A DNA stretch of 64,000 bases from Isoetes taiwanensis (GCA_021234155.1 JAJEKV010000298.1:186001-250000), one strand, 5' to 3'; shown: positions 1 through 10,380, counted from the first letter of the stretch. A program made the numbers and translations. Notes: generated from the sequence alone by a model not told the origin.

Positions 1-777
1 AAAGAAAACAGTTATCAGAAGTTTTGTGTGTTGTTTCACCCTGATCATCAGATATTAGTAGTCTACCAACTTAGTATGTTTTCAGAAAAGGCAAATGCTA
101 AACTCTTGTCAAGTCTAATGTCCAGTACTACATTGAGTCAACATGTTTAGATCCAGTTGTGGTTGACAACAGGCATTGAGCATAGAAGAGCAATCATCTG
201 AGCATTAGTCTTGCCAAGCAAGATATGTTGAACAGGTCAACATCAGACACATGTGCAATCCTCCATTAAAAAGCATCCTCTCTCAGAATTGTTCATACCT
301 TATAGATCTTAGCAAGAAACCTACAAAAGAAAAAAGTTAGGATCCCTTTTGCAAAAATAAGGCTTGGCCCTTGTTGTGCAGGTCAATCTAAGCAAGGTAG
401 AGTTTGTAAGTCCAGAAAATTCTTTGTCAGCATCGAGTTTCAAATTCTAGCTCTCTGCCAGGGATATTGACCAAAAATTGACTGGGTCAGGGATCAAAAT
501 TTGGCCTATCTAATCTCATCAGACCTGTCTGAATTTTTGCAGTCTGTTGACAAGAAGTGTTGAGCATCCTAGGGAGTGAAAATCATGTCCAAAACTTGAA
601 TAGTGTGCATATTGCAGACTATTTTGTGAAGCAGACTTTTTGACCTTCAGGGAAACAAGTTCTCAGTGAATTTTTGAGCATTATTTCTGGAATCTTTGCA
701 CTCAGAGTGGTTGCCTCAAGCAACCTGGAGGTTCTAAACCACTGAGGTTGAAGGTTTTGCCAGGAACACCTTCAACA
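1..777 (+). repeat. 3' part of the 5' LTR of element 1
   Basis: Near-identical to about 8255-9032. It ends in CAACA at 777, three bases before the primer-binding site. Most differences from the 3' LTR sit at CAG or CTG triplets; for example, TGCAGACT at about 614 reads TGCGACT in the 3' copy. Confidence 0.92.
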
Positions 778-780
778 TTT

Positions 781-800
781 TGGAGGTCCTACCGAGATCA
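781..800 (+). promoter_or_regulatory. Primer-binding site complementary to tRNA-Gln
   Basis: The sequence starting TGGAGGTCCTACCGAGAT is complementary to the 3' end of plant tRNA-Gln (UUG) including CCA, with one clear mismatch in the first 18 bases. It lies three bases after the LTR end, the expected place for priming minus-strand cDNA. The dimer copies at 38518 and 49620 carry the same site. Confidence 0.8.
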
Positions 801-820
801 TTTTCCTGGAATTTGAACTC

Positions 821-2260
821 ATGGCACCCAGAAGAACTAATGAGGCATCTGAGCCTGCTGAAGCACAAGACAATCATGAAGCTGCTGCTGCAACACCTAC
901 TATTACTATACAAGCAAATGCAGGTATGCCCTGTCAATACTTTGAGCTAAACATGCCTATTCCAGTCCCTACTTTTGATCCGAGCATGAATGCCAACAAC
1001 TTCCTCAAGACTTTTGAGTACTACCAAGAATATGGTTACAAAAAAGGCTGTAAGTTCTCTGAGTTTAAGAAATGTTTTAAAAATGATGAAGTCAGGGCTT
1101 GGTTAGAATATGTCATAAGTTTAGGCGCCAATTCTTGGGAAGAACTGGTTAAAAAGTTTTTGGCACGTTTTGGTAAAGTCTTGGACCCTCAAGATTTAAT
1201 TTTTGAGCTGCAAACTTTTCGCATTAAGCATGGTGAAAGTGTGCACCAGTATGTGGAAAGGTTCAATCTCTATCTTGTCAAATGCCAAATCAATCATGTT
1301 CCTAACCATACCTTGCATCTAGTGGCCTCTTTTAACAGGGGATTGAGGAGCAGGCCAAGAATACACAGAAAGCTATTGAAGATCCAAAAACAAGAAGGAT
1401 TTGACACAATACACAAAGCCTTCACCAAAGCTACTGAAATTGCAGACATGATATCTTACTTACCAGATGATGTGCACTCACCAAGTGATCCTTTTTTTCC
1501 AGATTATGAACAAGAATATATGGGACCAGCACCTGTACCTGTTTATGTTGTCCAAAAAGAGAAGAAGAAGGTAAAAATGGAAGATGCTGAGGCTCCTGCA
1601 GCAGATGTAAGAGCAGAGATCATCAAAGTGTATGAGGCACTGGTTGAGGTAACCAAGCAACTCCAGGAGCTGAAAAGCTCAAAATTTGAAAAGAAAACTT
1701 ACCCTCCATGTGTGCATTGCTTTAGAGACACTCATTCTTCTGACTATTGCTGGTATAGGCCATGCACAAAGTGTGGAAAGAGAGGACATTTTGGTAAAGA
1801 GTGGCCTGTGTGTGCGTTTTGTAAAGCTGTAGGACATTATGAGGATAGATGCAGTGTTAAAGAGTATTTTGTCAGACAAGAAAAATCTAAAGTTAATGAG
1901 CCAAATGCATCTATAAGATTTGTGCAGGAAATTGAGGAACAAGAGGAGATAATGGTTGTCCACACCAGAAGAATGAATAATGCCAAAGAAAGAGAATCAG
2001 CACATGAGGAAGCTGACATCTTGAAACATAAGGATGCTGAGCAAGCAGTGGCTGTACCTCCTCCTCCTGCTCAAAAGTTTGTCAAGAAAGAAAAGGACTG
2101 TGAGGACTTTGAATATTTGTTAAAGAATTCAAATATCTGTGTAGATTTGCTGACCTTGCTCAAGATAGCTCCATCTTATAGGAAAAAAGTTCTCAATCTG
2201 ACCAAAGAAGATGAGTTTGCTCTAACAAACCATATTGAGGAGCACATGCTCCCAGGATGA
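821..2260 (+). CDS. gag: Gag polyprotein of element 1
   Basis: A 479-residue reading frame that starts 20 bases after the primer-binding site. Residues about 55-210 form a retrotransposon gag (capsid) domain with a 'VRAWLEY' and 'FLARFGK' pattern. A run of three zinc-knuckle motifs follows at about residues 295-350. The first and third fit CX2CX4HX4C. In the second the last cysteine is replaced by tryptophan ('GHFGKEW'), whereas both dimer copies keep cysteine there. The C-terminal part is charged. Gag should form the virus-like particle and package RNA. The frame stops just before protease, probably through a one-base change at a CCAGG site, so gag and pol may originally have been one frame. 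Confidence 0.85.
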   Translation: MAPRRTNEASEPAEAQDNHEAAAATPTITIQANAGMPCQYFELNMPIPVPTFDPSMNANNFLKTFEYYQEYGYKKGCKFSEFKKCFKNDEVRAWLEYVISLGANSWEELVKKFLARFGKVLDPQDLIFELQTFRIKHGESVHQYVERFNLYLVKCQINHVPNHTLHLVASFNRGLRSRPRIHRKLLKIQKQEGFDTIHKAFTKATEIADMISYLPDDVHSPSDPFFPDYEQEYMGPAPVPVYVVQKEKKKVKMEDAEAPAADVRAEIIKVYEALVEVTKQLQELKSSKFEKKTYPPCVHCFRDTHSSDYCWYRPCTKCGKRGHFGKEWPVCAFCKAVGHYEDRCSVKEYFVRQEKSKVNEPNASIRFVQEIEEQEEIMVVHTRRMNNAKERESAHEEADILKHKDAEQAVAVPPPPAQKFVKKEKDCEDFEYLLKNSNICVDLLTLLKIAPSYRKKVLNLTKEDEFALTNHIEEHMLPG

Positions 2261-4349
2261 TTATGATCCTGGGGCTTTCACTTGTGTTGCCAAAATGGGG
2301 AAAACGATCTTGACTAAAGTTTTGCTAGATGGAGGATCACCCTTGAATGTAATGCCTCATCATGTTATGAGGCTATGTGGTCTAGAAATAGACAAGAAGA
2401 CTCCAATGATCTTGAAATCTTTCTCAAACACAAAAATCAATCCCGTTGGAATAGTCAGCAATGTGCCTATTGATGTTGAAGGAATAATGGTTGCAGCTAA
2501 TTTTGTTGTGGTTGCTTTTGAAGGAATAGAAGACAAATGTACCATCTCGAATGGTAAAAAGAAGGTAACATTGTACAATAAATTAGGAGAATTTGAAAGC
2601 ATGAATTTCATTGAAGAAGAAATGCTGCTGTCAAATCCATGTGGAGAATTTGAGTTGAATGCAATAGACTTGGAGTCTAGCATGAAGATTCCTAAGGAAT
2701 TGGCTTCAGCTAAACCAGGTAATTCTGCATATTTATGGTTTGATGGTGGTGTCTCCAAAAGGCTTAATGTGGCTTCTTCTGCTGCTATTCTCAAAGATGC
2801 TTCCCATAGATTGCTAGCTAAAGTAGGAAGAATTTATCCAAATATCACTTCTAATATGGCAGAGTATAAGGCATTGATTGCAGGTCTTCAAGAGGCAAAA
2901 AACTTAGACATCAGTGATATAATCATCTTTGGAGACTCTCAGCTTGTCTGCAGACAAATATCAGGAGAATATCAGGCTAAAAGTGGAGACATGGTGCAGC
3001 TCAGAGATCAAGCTAAGCTTTGCCATGTGCCAAGGGAGCAAAATGGTGAGGCAGATTCTCTGTGCAGGAGTGTGCTACTGGAACACTTAGCTGAGGGAGC
3101 AATACAAGAAGATGATCTTGAGAAAAAGGATCTGCAACAGTTATACCCCATCCTGGTAATCAATGCAAGTGAAGATAAACAGGTAAAGGAAATTAAAGTC
3201 AACAAGAAAGGTCTAGATAGAGTGTTGTATGTTGGGGATTTGTTTAAAAAGGAGGACAATGCCTTTGTTACTAAATTCTTTGATGATTGGAAAGAAATTT
3301 TTGCTTGGGATTATGATGAGTTGGTTGGTGTTGACAAGAGCATTTGTGAGTTTGAAATCAAGATCAAGGAAGGTATGAAACCTGTTATGCAAAAGATAAG
3401 AAGAATTAATGCTTCTCTGTTAGGTTTAATCAAGGAAGAGTTATACAAAATGAAAGATGCAGGTGTGATTGCAGAAATTGTAAATCCTGAGTGGCTATCT
3501 TGCATTGTTCCTGTTGAGAAGAAAAACAAGACCATTAGAATTTGCATAGATTATAGAGATCTGAACAAAGCCACTATCAAAGATTGTTATCCATTGCCTT
3601 TTCTGGAAGAAGTTTTGCATGCTGTAGCAGGGAAAGAGATCTACTCATTCCTAGATGGCTTTTCAGGTTTTAATCAAATAAGCATCAAGGATAGTGATCA
3701 GCCAAAAACTTCATTTATCACACCTTGGGGAACATTTGCCATGAAGAGAATGCCATTTGGATTAATGAATGCATCTGCAACATTCCAACGAGCCATGGAT
3801 ACAATTTTTAGAGAAATGCCTGCTAATATTTTTCGTGTATTCCTGGATGACCTTTGTTTAGGAACTTCTCTTGATATGCTGACCATGTTGTTTGCTTTGT
3901 GTAGAAACGGAGGAGTGAGTTTGAATCCTAAAAAATGTGTTTTCTTGTCCTCGAAAGGGGAATTGCTTGGACATGTAGTGTCTATAGCAGGAATTCAAAT
4001 ATCTGAAAGCAAGGTTGAAGCTTTAAAGAAATTAGCACCTCCAAAAACCCTCAAGCAGGTTAAAAGTTTCATGGGGATGACCAGCTTCTTGAGAATGTAT
4101 GTCCCTCATTTTTCCCACACTATGAGCCCAATTTCTAACCTCACAAAGGTTGGAAAATTCTCCAAAAGTGAAAGCAAACATATCCTGATAAATTGGGATG
4201 AGCAATGCCAAGATTCTTTTAACAAAATCATTGATGCCATCTGCAAATCTATCCTACTTAAACCTCCTAATCTAGAGAAACCTTTCAAAGCTTATATCAG
4301 TGTTACAAAAAGGGCAATTGGTCTGGACTGCTTCAAGAGGACCATGTGA
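2235..4349 (+). CDS. pol: Pol part 1: protease, extra RNase H, reverse transcriptase
   Basis: The frame overlaps the end of gag. Order: (1) a retropepsin-like active site 'LLDGGSPLNVM' at about residues 30-42; (2) an RNase H of the archaeal/plant type at about residues 165-285, with all four acidic residues visible: D in 'WFDGG', E in 'MAEYKAL', D in 'FGDSQLV', D in 'GEADSL'; (3) RT at about residues 375-640, with 'CIDYRDLNKA', 'FLDGFSGFNQI', 'MPFGLMNA' and catalytic 'FLDD'. The frame runs out at the start of the second RNase H ('AYISVTKRAIG') through a frame change at a CTG-containing site near 4325. In canonical Tat elements the extra RNase H follows RT; here it precedes it. The start codon is nominal, because protease is probably translated as part of gag-pol. 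Confidence 0.85.
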   Translation: MRSTCSQDDYDPGAFTCVAKMGKTILTKVLLDGGSPLNVMPHHVMRLCGLEIDKKTPMILKSFSNTKINPVGIVSNVPIDVEGIMVAANFVVVAFEGIEDKCTISNGKKKVTLYNKLGEFESMNFIEEEMLLSNPCGEFELNAIDLESSMKIPKELASAKPGNSAYLWFDGGVSKRLNVASSAAILKDASHRLLAKVGRIYPNITSNMAEYKALIAGLQEAKNLDISDIIIFGDSQLVCRQISGEYQAKSGDMVQLRDQAKLCHVPREQNGEADSLCRSVLLEHLAEGAIQEDDLEKKDLQQLYPILVINASEDKQVKEIKVNKKGLDRVLYVGDLFKKEDNAFVTKFFDDWKEIFAWDYDELVGVDKSICEFEIKIKEGMKPVMQKIRRINASLLGLIKEELYKMKDAGVIAEIVNPEWLSCIVPVEKKNKTIRICIDYRDLNKATIKDCYPLPFLEEVLHAVAGKEIYSFLDGFSGFNQISIKDSDQPKTSFITPWGTFAMKRMPFGLMNASATFQRAMDTIFREMPANIFRVFLDDLCLGTSLDMLTMLFALCRNGGVSLNPKKCVFLSSKGELLGHVVSIAGIQISESKVEALKKLAPPKTLKQVKSFMGMTSFLRMYVPHFSHTMSPISNLTKVGKFSKSESKHILINWDEQCQDSFNKIIDAICKSILLKPPNLEKPFKAYISVTKRAIGLDCFKRTM

Positions 4350-5779
4350 TTGCTTTTGCAAGCAAGATGTGGTCTGATACTGAATTAAGATATCCTAGGT
4401 TGGAAAAGAGTGCAGCAGCCTTGATGTTCTTGATAGAAAGACAAGGACATCTGCTTCAAAACAATCAGGTTCAAGTATTCATGAGACAAAATCCTTTGTC
4501 ACTTCTTTTGCAAAAAAAAAAAAAGCAACCAAAGGCTAAACTAGTGTGGGCTTGTAAGGTCCAAGCTTATGATATTACCAAAAAGGTGGTGAAATTGATC
4601 GAGAATCCTAGCTCTTATCTTCCATATGTGTTATTTGAGCATGAAGATCAAGATGGTTTATGCAGTGATGATAATCTAACAAACTTGGTTTCTTTTGATG
4701 CGAAAAAATCGACCGGGCGGCTTAACATCAGAAATTATCTTGAGAGCAATGAGTTGCCCAAGAATTTGAGTAGCAGTCAGGAGAGGAGATTTAAAGACAA
4801 GTGCAAAAAGTTTAGGCTAATTGAGGGTGTCCTATGCAAAATTGATCAGGAGGGGATCTTGTTGAGATGTGTGGATGAAGAAGAGGCCAGGATGATAATT
4901 GAAGCATGTCATGAGGTAGTATGTGGAGGACACTTTGCAGCAGACACAACTGCAAAAAAGATTCTAAGGTCAGGATATTTTTGGCCCACTCTTTTTAAGG
5001 ATTGCTATGAGACTATAAAATGCTGCCATAAATGTCAGATCTTTGGTAGAAAAACTCTGCAACCAGCTGCCCTTACTGCAATAACTTCTCCTAGACCTTT
5101 CCAAATATGGGGGCTGGATTTTATAGGCCCCATAGACCCACCTTCTTCAGCTCAACACCAGTTTATATTAGTGGCCACTGACTATTTTACCAAATGGGCA
5201 GAGGCAATTCCTTTGAGAGAAGCTAATGCTCAAGCCACTGCAAGATTCCTGCATGAGAACATTTGTGCCAGATTTGGCATTCCCTTTAAAATAATCTCTG
5301 ACAGAGGCAGCCAGTTCATCAACCATGCAATTGCACTTCTGCTAGCCACCCTGAAAGTCAAACACACCAAGAGTTCGTCCTACTACCCTCAAGGCAATGG
5401 CCAAGCAGAGTCAACCAACAAGACTCTCAAATCTATTCTTAAGAAGACCATCAGTGTTTCAAAAAAAGATTGGCATTTGAAGCTCCATGATGCACTTTGG
5501 GCATACAGGACTACTATCAAAACAGCTACAAAACACACTCCTTTCAGTTTGGTGTATGGGATAGAATCAGTATTACCTATTGAGTTAGAACTTCCATCTC
5601 TCAGACTGGCTCATCAAATTAATTTAGAAATGGATGAGGCTCTAAAAGAAAGGTTTGTGAGATTGATGCAGCTTGAGGAGCATAGATATGAATCAGAAAA
5701 TGATGTCATGAGAAAAAAGGCTAAGGACATTGCAGCCTTTAAAGCAGCACACAAATTACAAGGAGTTTTGAAAACATGA
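4346..5779 (+). CDS. pol: Pol part 2: vestigial RNase H and integrase
   Basis: This continues pol in another frame. The first about 50 residues are the rest of the canonical Ty3 RNase H ('AFASKMWSDTELRYPRLEKS'). The third catalytic aspartate position reads 'VFMRQNPL', and the first, upstream at 'AYISVTKRAIG', is also lost, so the domain looks inactive. Integrase follows: an HHCC zinc-binding region around residues 185-235 ('CHEVVCGGH', 'CCHKCQ'), then the catalytic core with D in 'GLDFIGPID', D in 'ISDRGSQF' and E in 'GNGQAEST'. It ends at an in-frame TGA (5777-5779). The next frame, starting at 5783, is in phase, so one nonsense codon separates the C-terminal domain. Confidence 0.85.
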   Translation: MIAFASKMWSDTELRYPRLEKSAAALMFLIERQGHLLQNNQVQVFMRQNPLSLLLQKKKKQPKAKLVWACKVQAYDITKKVVKLIENPSSYLPYVLFEHEDQDGLCSDDNLTNLVSFDAKKSTGRLNIRNYLESNELPKNLSSSQERRFKDKCKKFRLIEGVLCKIDQEGILLRCVDEEEARMIIEACHEVVCGGHFAADTTAKKILRSGYFWPTLFKDCYETIKCCHKCQIFGRKTLQPAALTAITSPRPFQIWGLDFIGPIDPPSSAQHQFILVATDYFTKWAEAIPLREANAQATARFLHENICARFGIPFKIISDRGSQFINHAIALLLATLKVKHTKSSSYYPQGNGQAESTNKTLKSILKKTISVSKKDWHLKLHDALWAYRTTIKTATKHTPFSLVYGIESVLPIELELPSLRLAHQINLEMDEALKERFVRLMQLEEHRYESENDVMRKKAKDIAAFKAAHKLQGVLKT

Positions 5780-5782
5780 GAG

Positions 5783-5992
5783 TTGGTGTTGAAATGGAAC
5801 AAGGCAAGGGAAGAAATAGCATCCAAATTTGAGAATCTCTGGGAAGGACCATTTGAAGTGATTGGTACAGCTGGCAAAGATTCATATTGGCTGAGAGATA
5901 TTGCTGATGGCAGAGAATTGATGAACCCTATCAACATTGTGCACTTAAAAAGGTATTGGCAACAGCATGTTGCCCTTGCTCCATTCAACTAA
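5783..5992 (+). CDS. Integrase C-terminal domain (GPY/F module)
   Basis: Sixty-nine residues in the same phase as the integrase frame, cut off by the TGA at 5777-5779. It carries the 'WEGPFEVIG' GPF motif and ends 'LKRYWQQHVALAPFN'. The dimer copies have an uninterrupted equivalent ('KEGELVLKWNKAREK'), so the TGA is specific to this copy. No chromodomain follows. Confidence 0.8.
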   Translation: MVLKWNKAREEIASKFENLWEGPFEVIGTAGKDSYWLRDIADGRELMNPINIVHLKRYWQQHVALAPFN

Positions 5993-6711
5993 GTTTTTTT
6001 GGAAAGATATAGGTAGGATTAGTTAGTGTATCATTTGAAAAATAAAAACAGAAAAAGGCAAAATACAAAAAGAGCTTGAACAGGAGGAAAACAAAAAAAA
6101 TTAAGTTGGTTTTAATTAAGTGAGTTCTGCTTTTAAGTTTATTGCTCGTGTGCTAATTAGTTTCTAGTGTTGCAAGGACAAAAGGGTTGTGCAGGTTGTG
6201 ATCAAATGAAGAAGTGATTTAATACTAATCATAGCTCCATGCAGGTGCATCTGAACATGTTACTCATACATTTCTTTCATCACATTATATCATACTTCAT
6301 CATCTAGTGTTGCTGCCATCACCTCCACAACAGCAACTTATCTAAACTAACAAGATTTATTTTCACATGCAGGTGCATCCTTATATCTACTTCCATCTAT
6401 CATCTGATCAAGAGTTGACCTTATTACATCTAAAAACCCTCCACATCCTCATAAAACTCTCAAGCTGATGTCACATTACCATCCTGCAGCTCTTCACTAC
6501 TAAAGAGATTTATTTTCCATGCAGGTTCATCTGAAAAGAGCATCATTCACATACACACTCATAATGCCAGATCTATTATTTTCAAATCCATTTGCAGGTC
6601 ATTGAGTTTCCAAACATATTCTCACATTGGCAACTAGCTGGAGTCATGTCATGAAGTACAAACAAGCAAGTCAAAGGGGCTGGTAGACCAGCCTTTTCTT
6701 TCAGTTTGGCA
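5993..6711 (+). repeat. 3' non-coding region of element 1 with a repeated CATGCAGGT motif
   Basis: No coding sequence seen. A motif of T-rich sequence followed by CATGCAGGTGCATC recurs near 6238, 6367, 6520 and (shortened) 6593, roughly 70-150 bases apart. The dimer copies carry a more regular version of this region as 170-bp tandem repeats. Just before the LTR there is pyrimidine-rich sequence, with purine-rich AAAGGGGC at 6674-6681 as the best polypurine-tract candidate. Confidence 0.55.
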
Positions 6712-9032
6712 TAATGCTGCCATGCTATGGCAGCATGGAAGAGCTAAGCACGTCATTGCACTAATCCTCTCATTTTGATCTGGTTTGCAACACAATAGGG
6801 AAATGCTTCACTACCATTGGACTTTGATTCCTTGCCCATATACTTCTCTAAGTCAAACTTGACTTTGAAAGTTCTTTCTAGTCAAAACACATCTATGAAA
6901 CACCCACTTGCTCCATCATCCATAAGTTCAAAATTTCACTTGACTTGGTCATAGTCTTGCTCAGAAGTCAATATCTCATGCAACTTGGCCAAAGTTAAAA
7001 TAAAGTTGCAAAAATTCCTAAGGGAAGTGCTCAAAACTCAAGTGTGCCCTAGGAGATGCTAAAAAGTTGCTCCATAAAAGAAATTGGCTTCTAAAATGAG
7101 CACTTGATGGGCCAAGTCACTTTACACCTCACTCCATGTGCCAAGTCATCATACACATCATCATTCTAGCCATGTCATGTCACACTCCCATGTTCAAATC
7201 AAAATCCATATCAAAGCATCAAAACTAGCACCATTGTTGCCACATCACCATTGCCACCTCATCACCACACACTTATCATCTCCACATCATCCAAAAAATT
7301 TTGACTAGAAAGAATTTTCAAGCTCAAGTTGGTCGACACGCCATCATCCCCATCCGCCATGTCATACCCACCTAGCCTTGTCATCATTTTCAAATGCCAC
7401 ATCATCCACTCCTTTGCTTCATTTTTTGCCAAATTCAAAAGTGCTCCATTGCAAGAAAAGATTCTAGAATCTTCTAGATCGCAAAAAAAGATTCCCATAG
7501 GAAAAAAGAAATTTGAAAAAAGGTTATATTTTGGGCATTATAGCTGCTTCCTAGGGAATCATGCCATAGGGCTTAGGGGTGCAAAAAAAGTTATCCTATC
7601 TACCCCCAAACCTATTTCTCTTCCCAAACCAATCTCCCCATGCCGTGGAACATCCGGCGTGTGGGGTGGTTGAGGTACCGGATCCCACGTGGATATTGCA
7701 CGCAATAATTATAAATAGTGGATTTTCTTTTCCTTATATACCTTGGTCGTCCAAACCTAATCGAGCCTGTGGGGTATTTCGCTTGAACTCTTATGAACAC
7801 TAAAATCTGGAATCGCCAAGATCTGTTTAATTCGGCCAAACAAACCACTAAATCATGACTTAAACCGGCCGGATCACCATGTTTAATGCCAAGAATACCT
7901 ATTGTAAGCTAAAAAGACGATGATAATCAAGGGAAATGATCAAGAACTCAAATGTAACGAGCATTTACAAAAGGGTTTTTGACAAGAAACATTCGAGGGC
8001 TTTGAGGCAAAGAAGTGATTCCTGGCTTGAAGAAGGACCGGCTTGATGATCCTGAGCTTGATCCCGACCTCCAATGTTCACTTCTGATCCGGATTATTGA
8101 CTTAATTATCTGGATTATTTGAATGTTTACCTTTTTGATCCTGTGCCCAAGACCATGAGCTTGGGATATTGATTGTTATCTTCTGAGTGTTTGATTCAAT
8201 TGAAAATCCGACCTTTGTCGTCATCTGTTTGTTTCGCATTGTGATCTACTCCCAAAAGAAAACAGTTATCAGAAGTTTTGTGTGTTGTTTCACCCTGATC
8301 GTCAGATATTAGTAGTCTACCAACTTAGTATGTTTTCAGAAAAGGCAAATGCTGAACTCTTGTCAAGTCTAATGTCCAGTACTACATTGAGTCAACATGT
8401 TTAGATCCAGTTGTGGTTGACAACAGGCATTGAGCATAGAAGAGCAATCATCTGAGCATTAGTCTTGCCAAACAAGATATGTTGAACAGGTCAACATTAG
8501 ACACATGTGCAATCCTCCATAAAGAAAGCATCCTCTCTCGTAATTGTTCACACCTTTATAGATCTTAGCAAGAAACCTACAAAAGAAAAAAGTTAGGATC
8601 CCTTTTGCAAAAATAAGGCTTGGCCCTTGTTGTGTGAGTCAATCTAAAGGTGGTAGAGTTTGTAAGTCCAGAAAATTCTTTGTCAAAGATCGAAGTTTCA
8701 AATTCTAGCTCTACCAGGATATTGACCAAAAATTGACCTGGTCGTGGATCAAAAATTTGGCCTATCTAATCTCATCAGACCTGTCTGAATTTTTGCAGTC
8801 TGTTGACAAGAAGTGTTGAGCATCCTAGGGAGTGAAAATCATGTCCAAAACTTGAATAGTGTGCATATTGCGACTATTTTGTGAAGTGCACTTTTTGACC
8901 TTCGTGGAAACAAGTTCTCAGTGAATTTTTGAGCATTATTTCTGGAATCTTTGCACTCAGAGTGGTTGCCTCAAGCAACCTGGAGGTTCTAAACCACCGA
9001 GGTTGAAGGTTTTGCCAGGAACACCTTCAACA
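6712..9032 (+). repeat. 3' LTR of element 1
   Basis: The end at 9032 (CAACA) matches the end of the 5' LTR at 777. The start is inferred by homology to the dimer LTRs, which begin with the same kind of hairpin: here TGCTGCCATG, CT, then its near-complement ATGGCAGCA at 6715-6735. The length of about 2.32 kb agrees with 2.37-2.39 kb in the dimer. The scattered short reading frames at 7260-7850 are not considered genes. Confidence 0.75.
7710..7717 (+). promoter_or_regulatory. Candidate TATA box in the LTR
   Basis: TATAAATA lies in the middle of the 3' LTR. The dimer LTRs have TTTATACA at the matching place (about 37355). Suited to start the genomic RNA from the LTR; inferred from motif and position only. 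Confidence 0.5.
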
Positions 9033-9118
9033 CCAGGGACAAAGGATTAGTTGCATATCTGGATCAAGCGGGAAAAGCCATCATCACAAACAGGAAACAC
9101 AGCTAGGAAGCAAGGGCC

Positions 9119-9850
9119 TTGAGAATTAGTCTATGGAATGCACATGGACTATCTCAGGAAAAAATAAATGCAACACTGGAAATTTGGCAACACCAAGATC
9201 TATTATGCTTCACAGAGACATGGACTCACCGGTTTCGATCTCTTCCGACATACGGTGTTATGTCTTCGTTAGCTCAAGTCCGGAATGAGAAAGTAAATAG
9301 AGTTGGGCGTGAGTTTTGGAGGCATAGCCTTGTACAAGAAGAAGGATACAAGATATGATTTTCAGATCTTGAGGCAAGACCCAAGCAACCAATACATTTG
9401 GTTTCGGGTTAATGGAAGGCAGCCACTAATTTTTGTCAGCTCGCTTACTTTGCTCCGAAAATGCCAAAGATATATCATAAGCATAATCTAGACAAGGAGA
9501 ACCCTTTACGAAATTTGTGCTATGATATTCTTGAATACTCATCCCAAGGGATATGTTTATAGTAGGTGACTTCAACTGCAGAATCGGGCACCAAAGAAGC
9601 AAATATATTTGAGGATCCGCAAACGTATGCCTTGATGAGCACGAAGACCCTACATATGATTTTCGAGGAGGATATAATATCCAATGAAATGGGTCACAAG
9701 TCTGCTTGAATTAAGCACCACCGCCAACCGAAAAATAATCAATGGAATAAAAGCTTTTCCACAATCCAAGAAGGTCGACTTATAGGAATCACGCCGGAGG
9801 CAAAACACCATTGACTATCTTTTGGCAAGAAGCAAAGACCTTATTTCTGA
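9119..9850 (+). pseudogene. LINE endonuclease domain, broken
   Basis: The start 'ISLWNAHGLSQEK' and 'LLCFTETW' are the N and E motifs of APE-type endonucleases that nick target DNA for LINE insertion. 'VGDFNCRIG' near 9557-9585 is the GDFN motif, in another frame. At least three frame changes are needed to read through, so no functional product is expected. Confidence 0.75.
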
Positions 9851-10380
9851 TTTCCATGTGGAGAGAACAGCTACATGAGTCGATCATGCCCCTTGCATAT
9901 AACACTCAAAGCTTTTGCCAAGCCGAGATCTCGCAGCCAGCTTTCATCCTTGTTTAAAATCAGCTATAAGCATCATGAAGCATATGAGAAAAACATAGAA
10001 GAGCTTGTGGTGCTGCTACATGGTCGTGGATTTGGAAACAGATGCAAGAAACTTTCAAGGGCTCCTATTTGCAGCAGGGAAAAAGACATTTGGGCTCACA
10101 AAGAAATTCACAATAGGTAAGCCTTGCAATTCGTGGTGGGATTCAGAGTGTCGATGCTAGAAAAAGATTGCCACAAAATTGTATATGCAAGCCTAAATGG
10201 TACAAGCAGCTTCATTAGGAACAAAAAACGCGCTTTATTTTGCTCAAAGGCAATCGACCCATCGTAACAACTTCTGAAATCTCCCAAAAGCTTCCTGAGT
10301 AGATCAGAGGACAGCCATACACAAACTGCCCTAGATACCGAAGTCACTATTAAAACATGTCGTGGCTATATATGAGATAG

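Larger units (their letters stand above)
1..9032 (+). mobile_element. Tat-like Ty3/gypsy LTR retrotransposon (element 1), 5'-truncated by the window edge
   Basis: Positions 1-777 repeat at about 8255-9032, which defines the end of the 5' LTR and the 3' LTR. Between them lie a tRNA-Gln primer site, a gag frame and pol frames. The pol order is protease, RNase H, RT, degenerate RNase H, integrase. The RT and integrase resemble the Tat lineage: no chromodomain, and an 'FAWDYDEL' lead-in to RT. The 3' LTR starts near 6712, so full LTRs are about 2.3 kb and only the last third of the 5' LTR is in view. Coding is interrupted by two frame changes and one in-frame TGA, so this copy is not autonomous as read. 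The element ends against LINE sequence at 9033. Confidence 0.9.
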
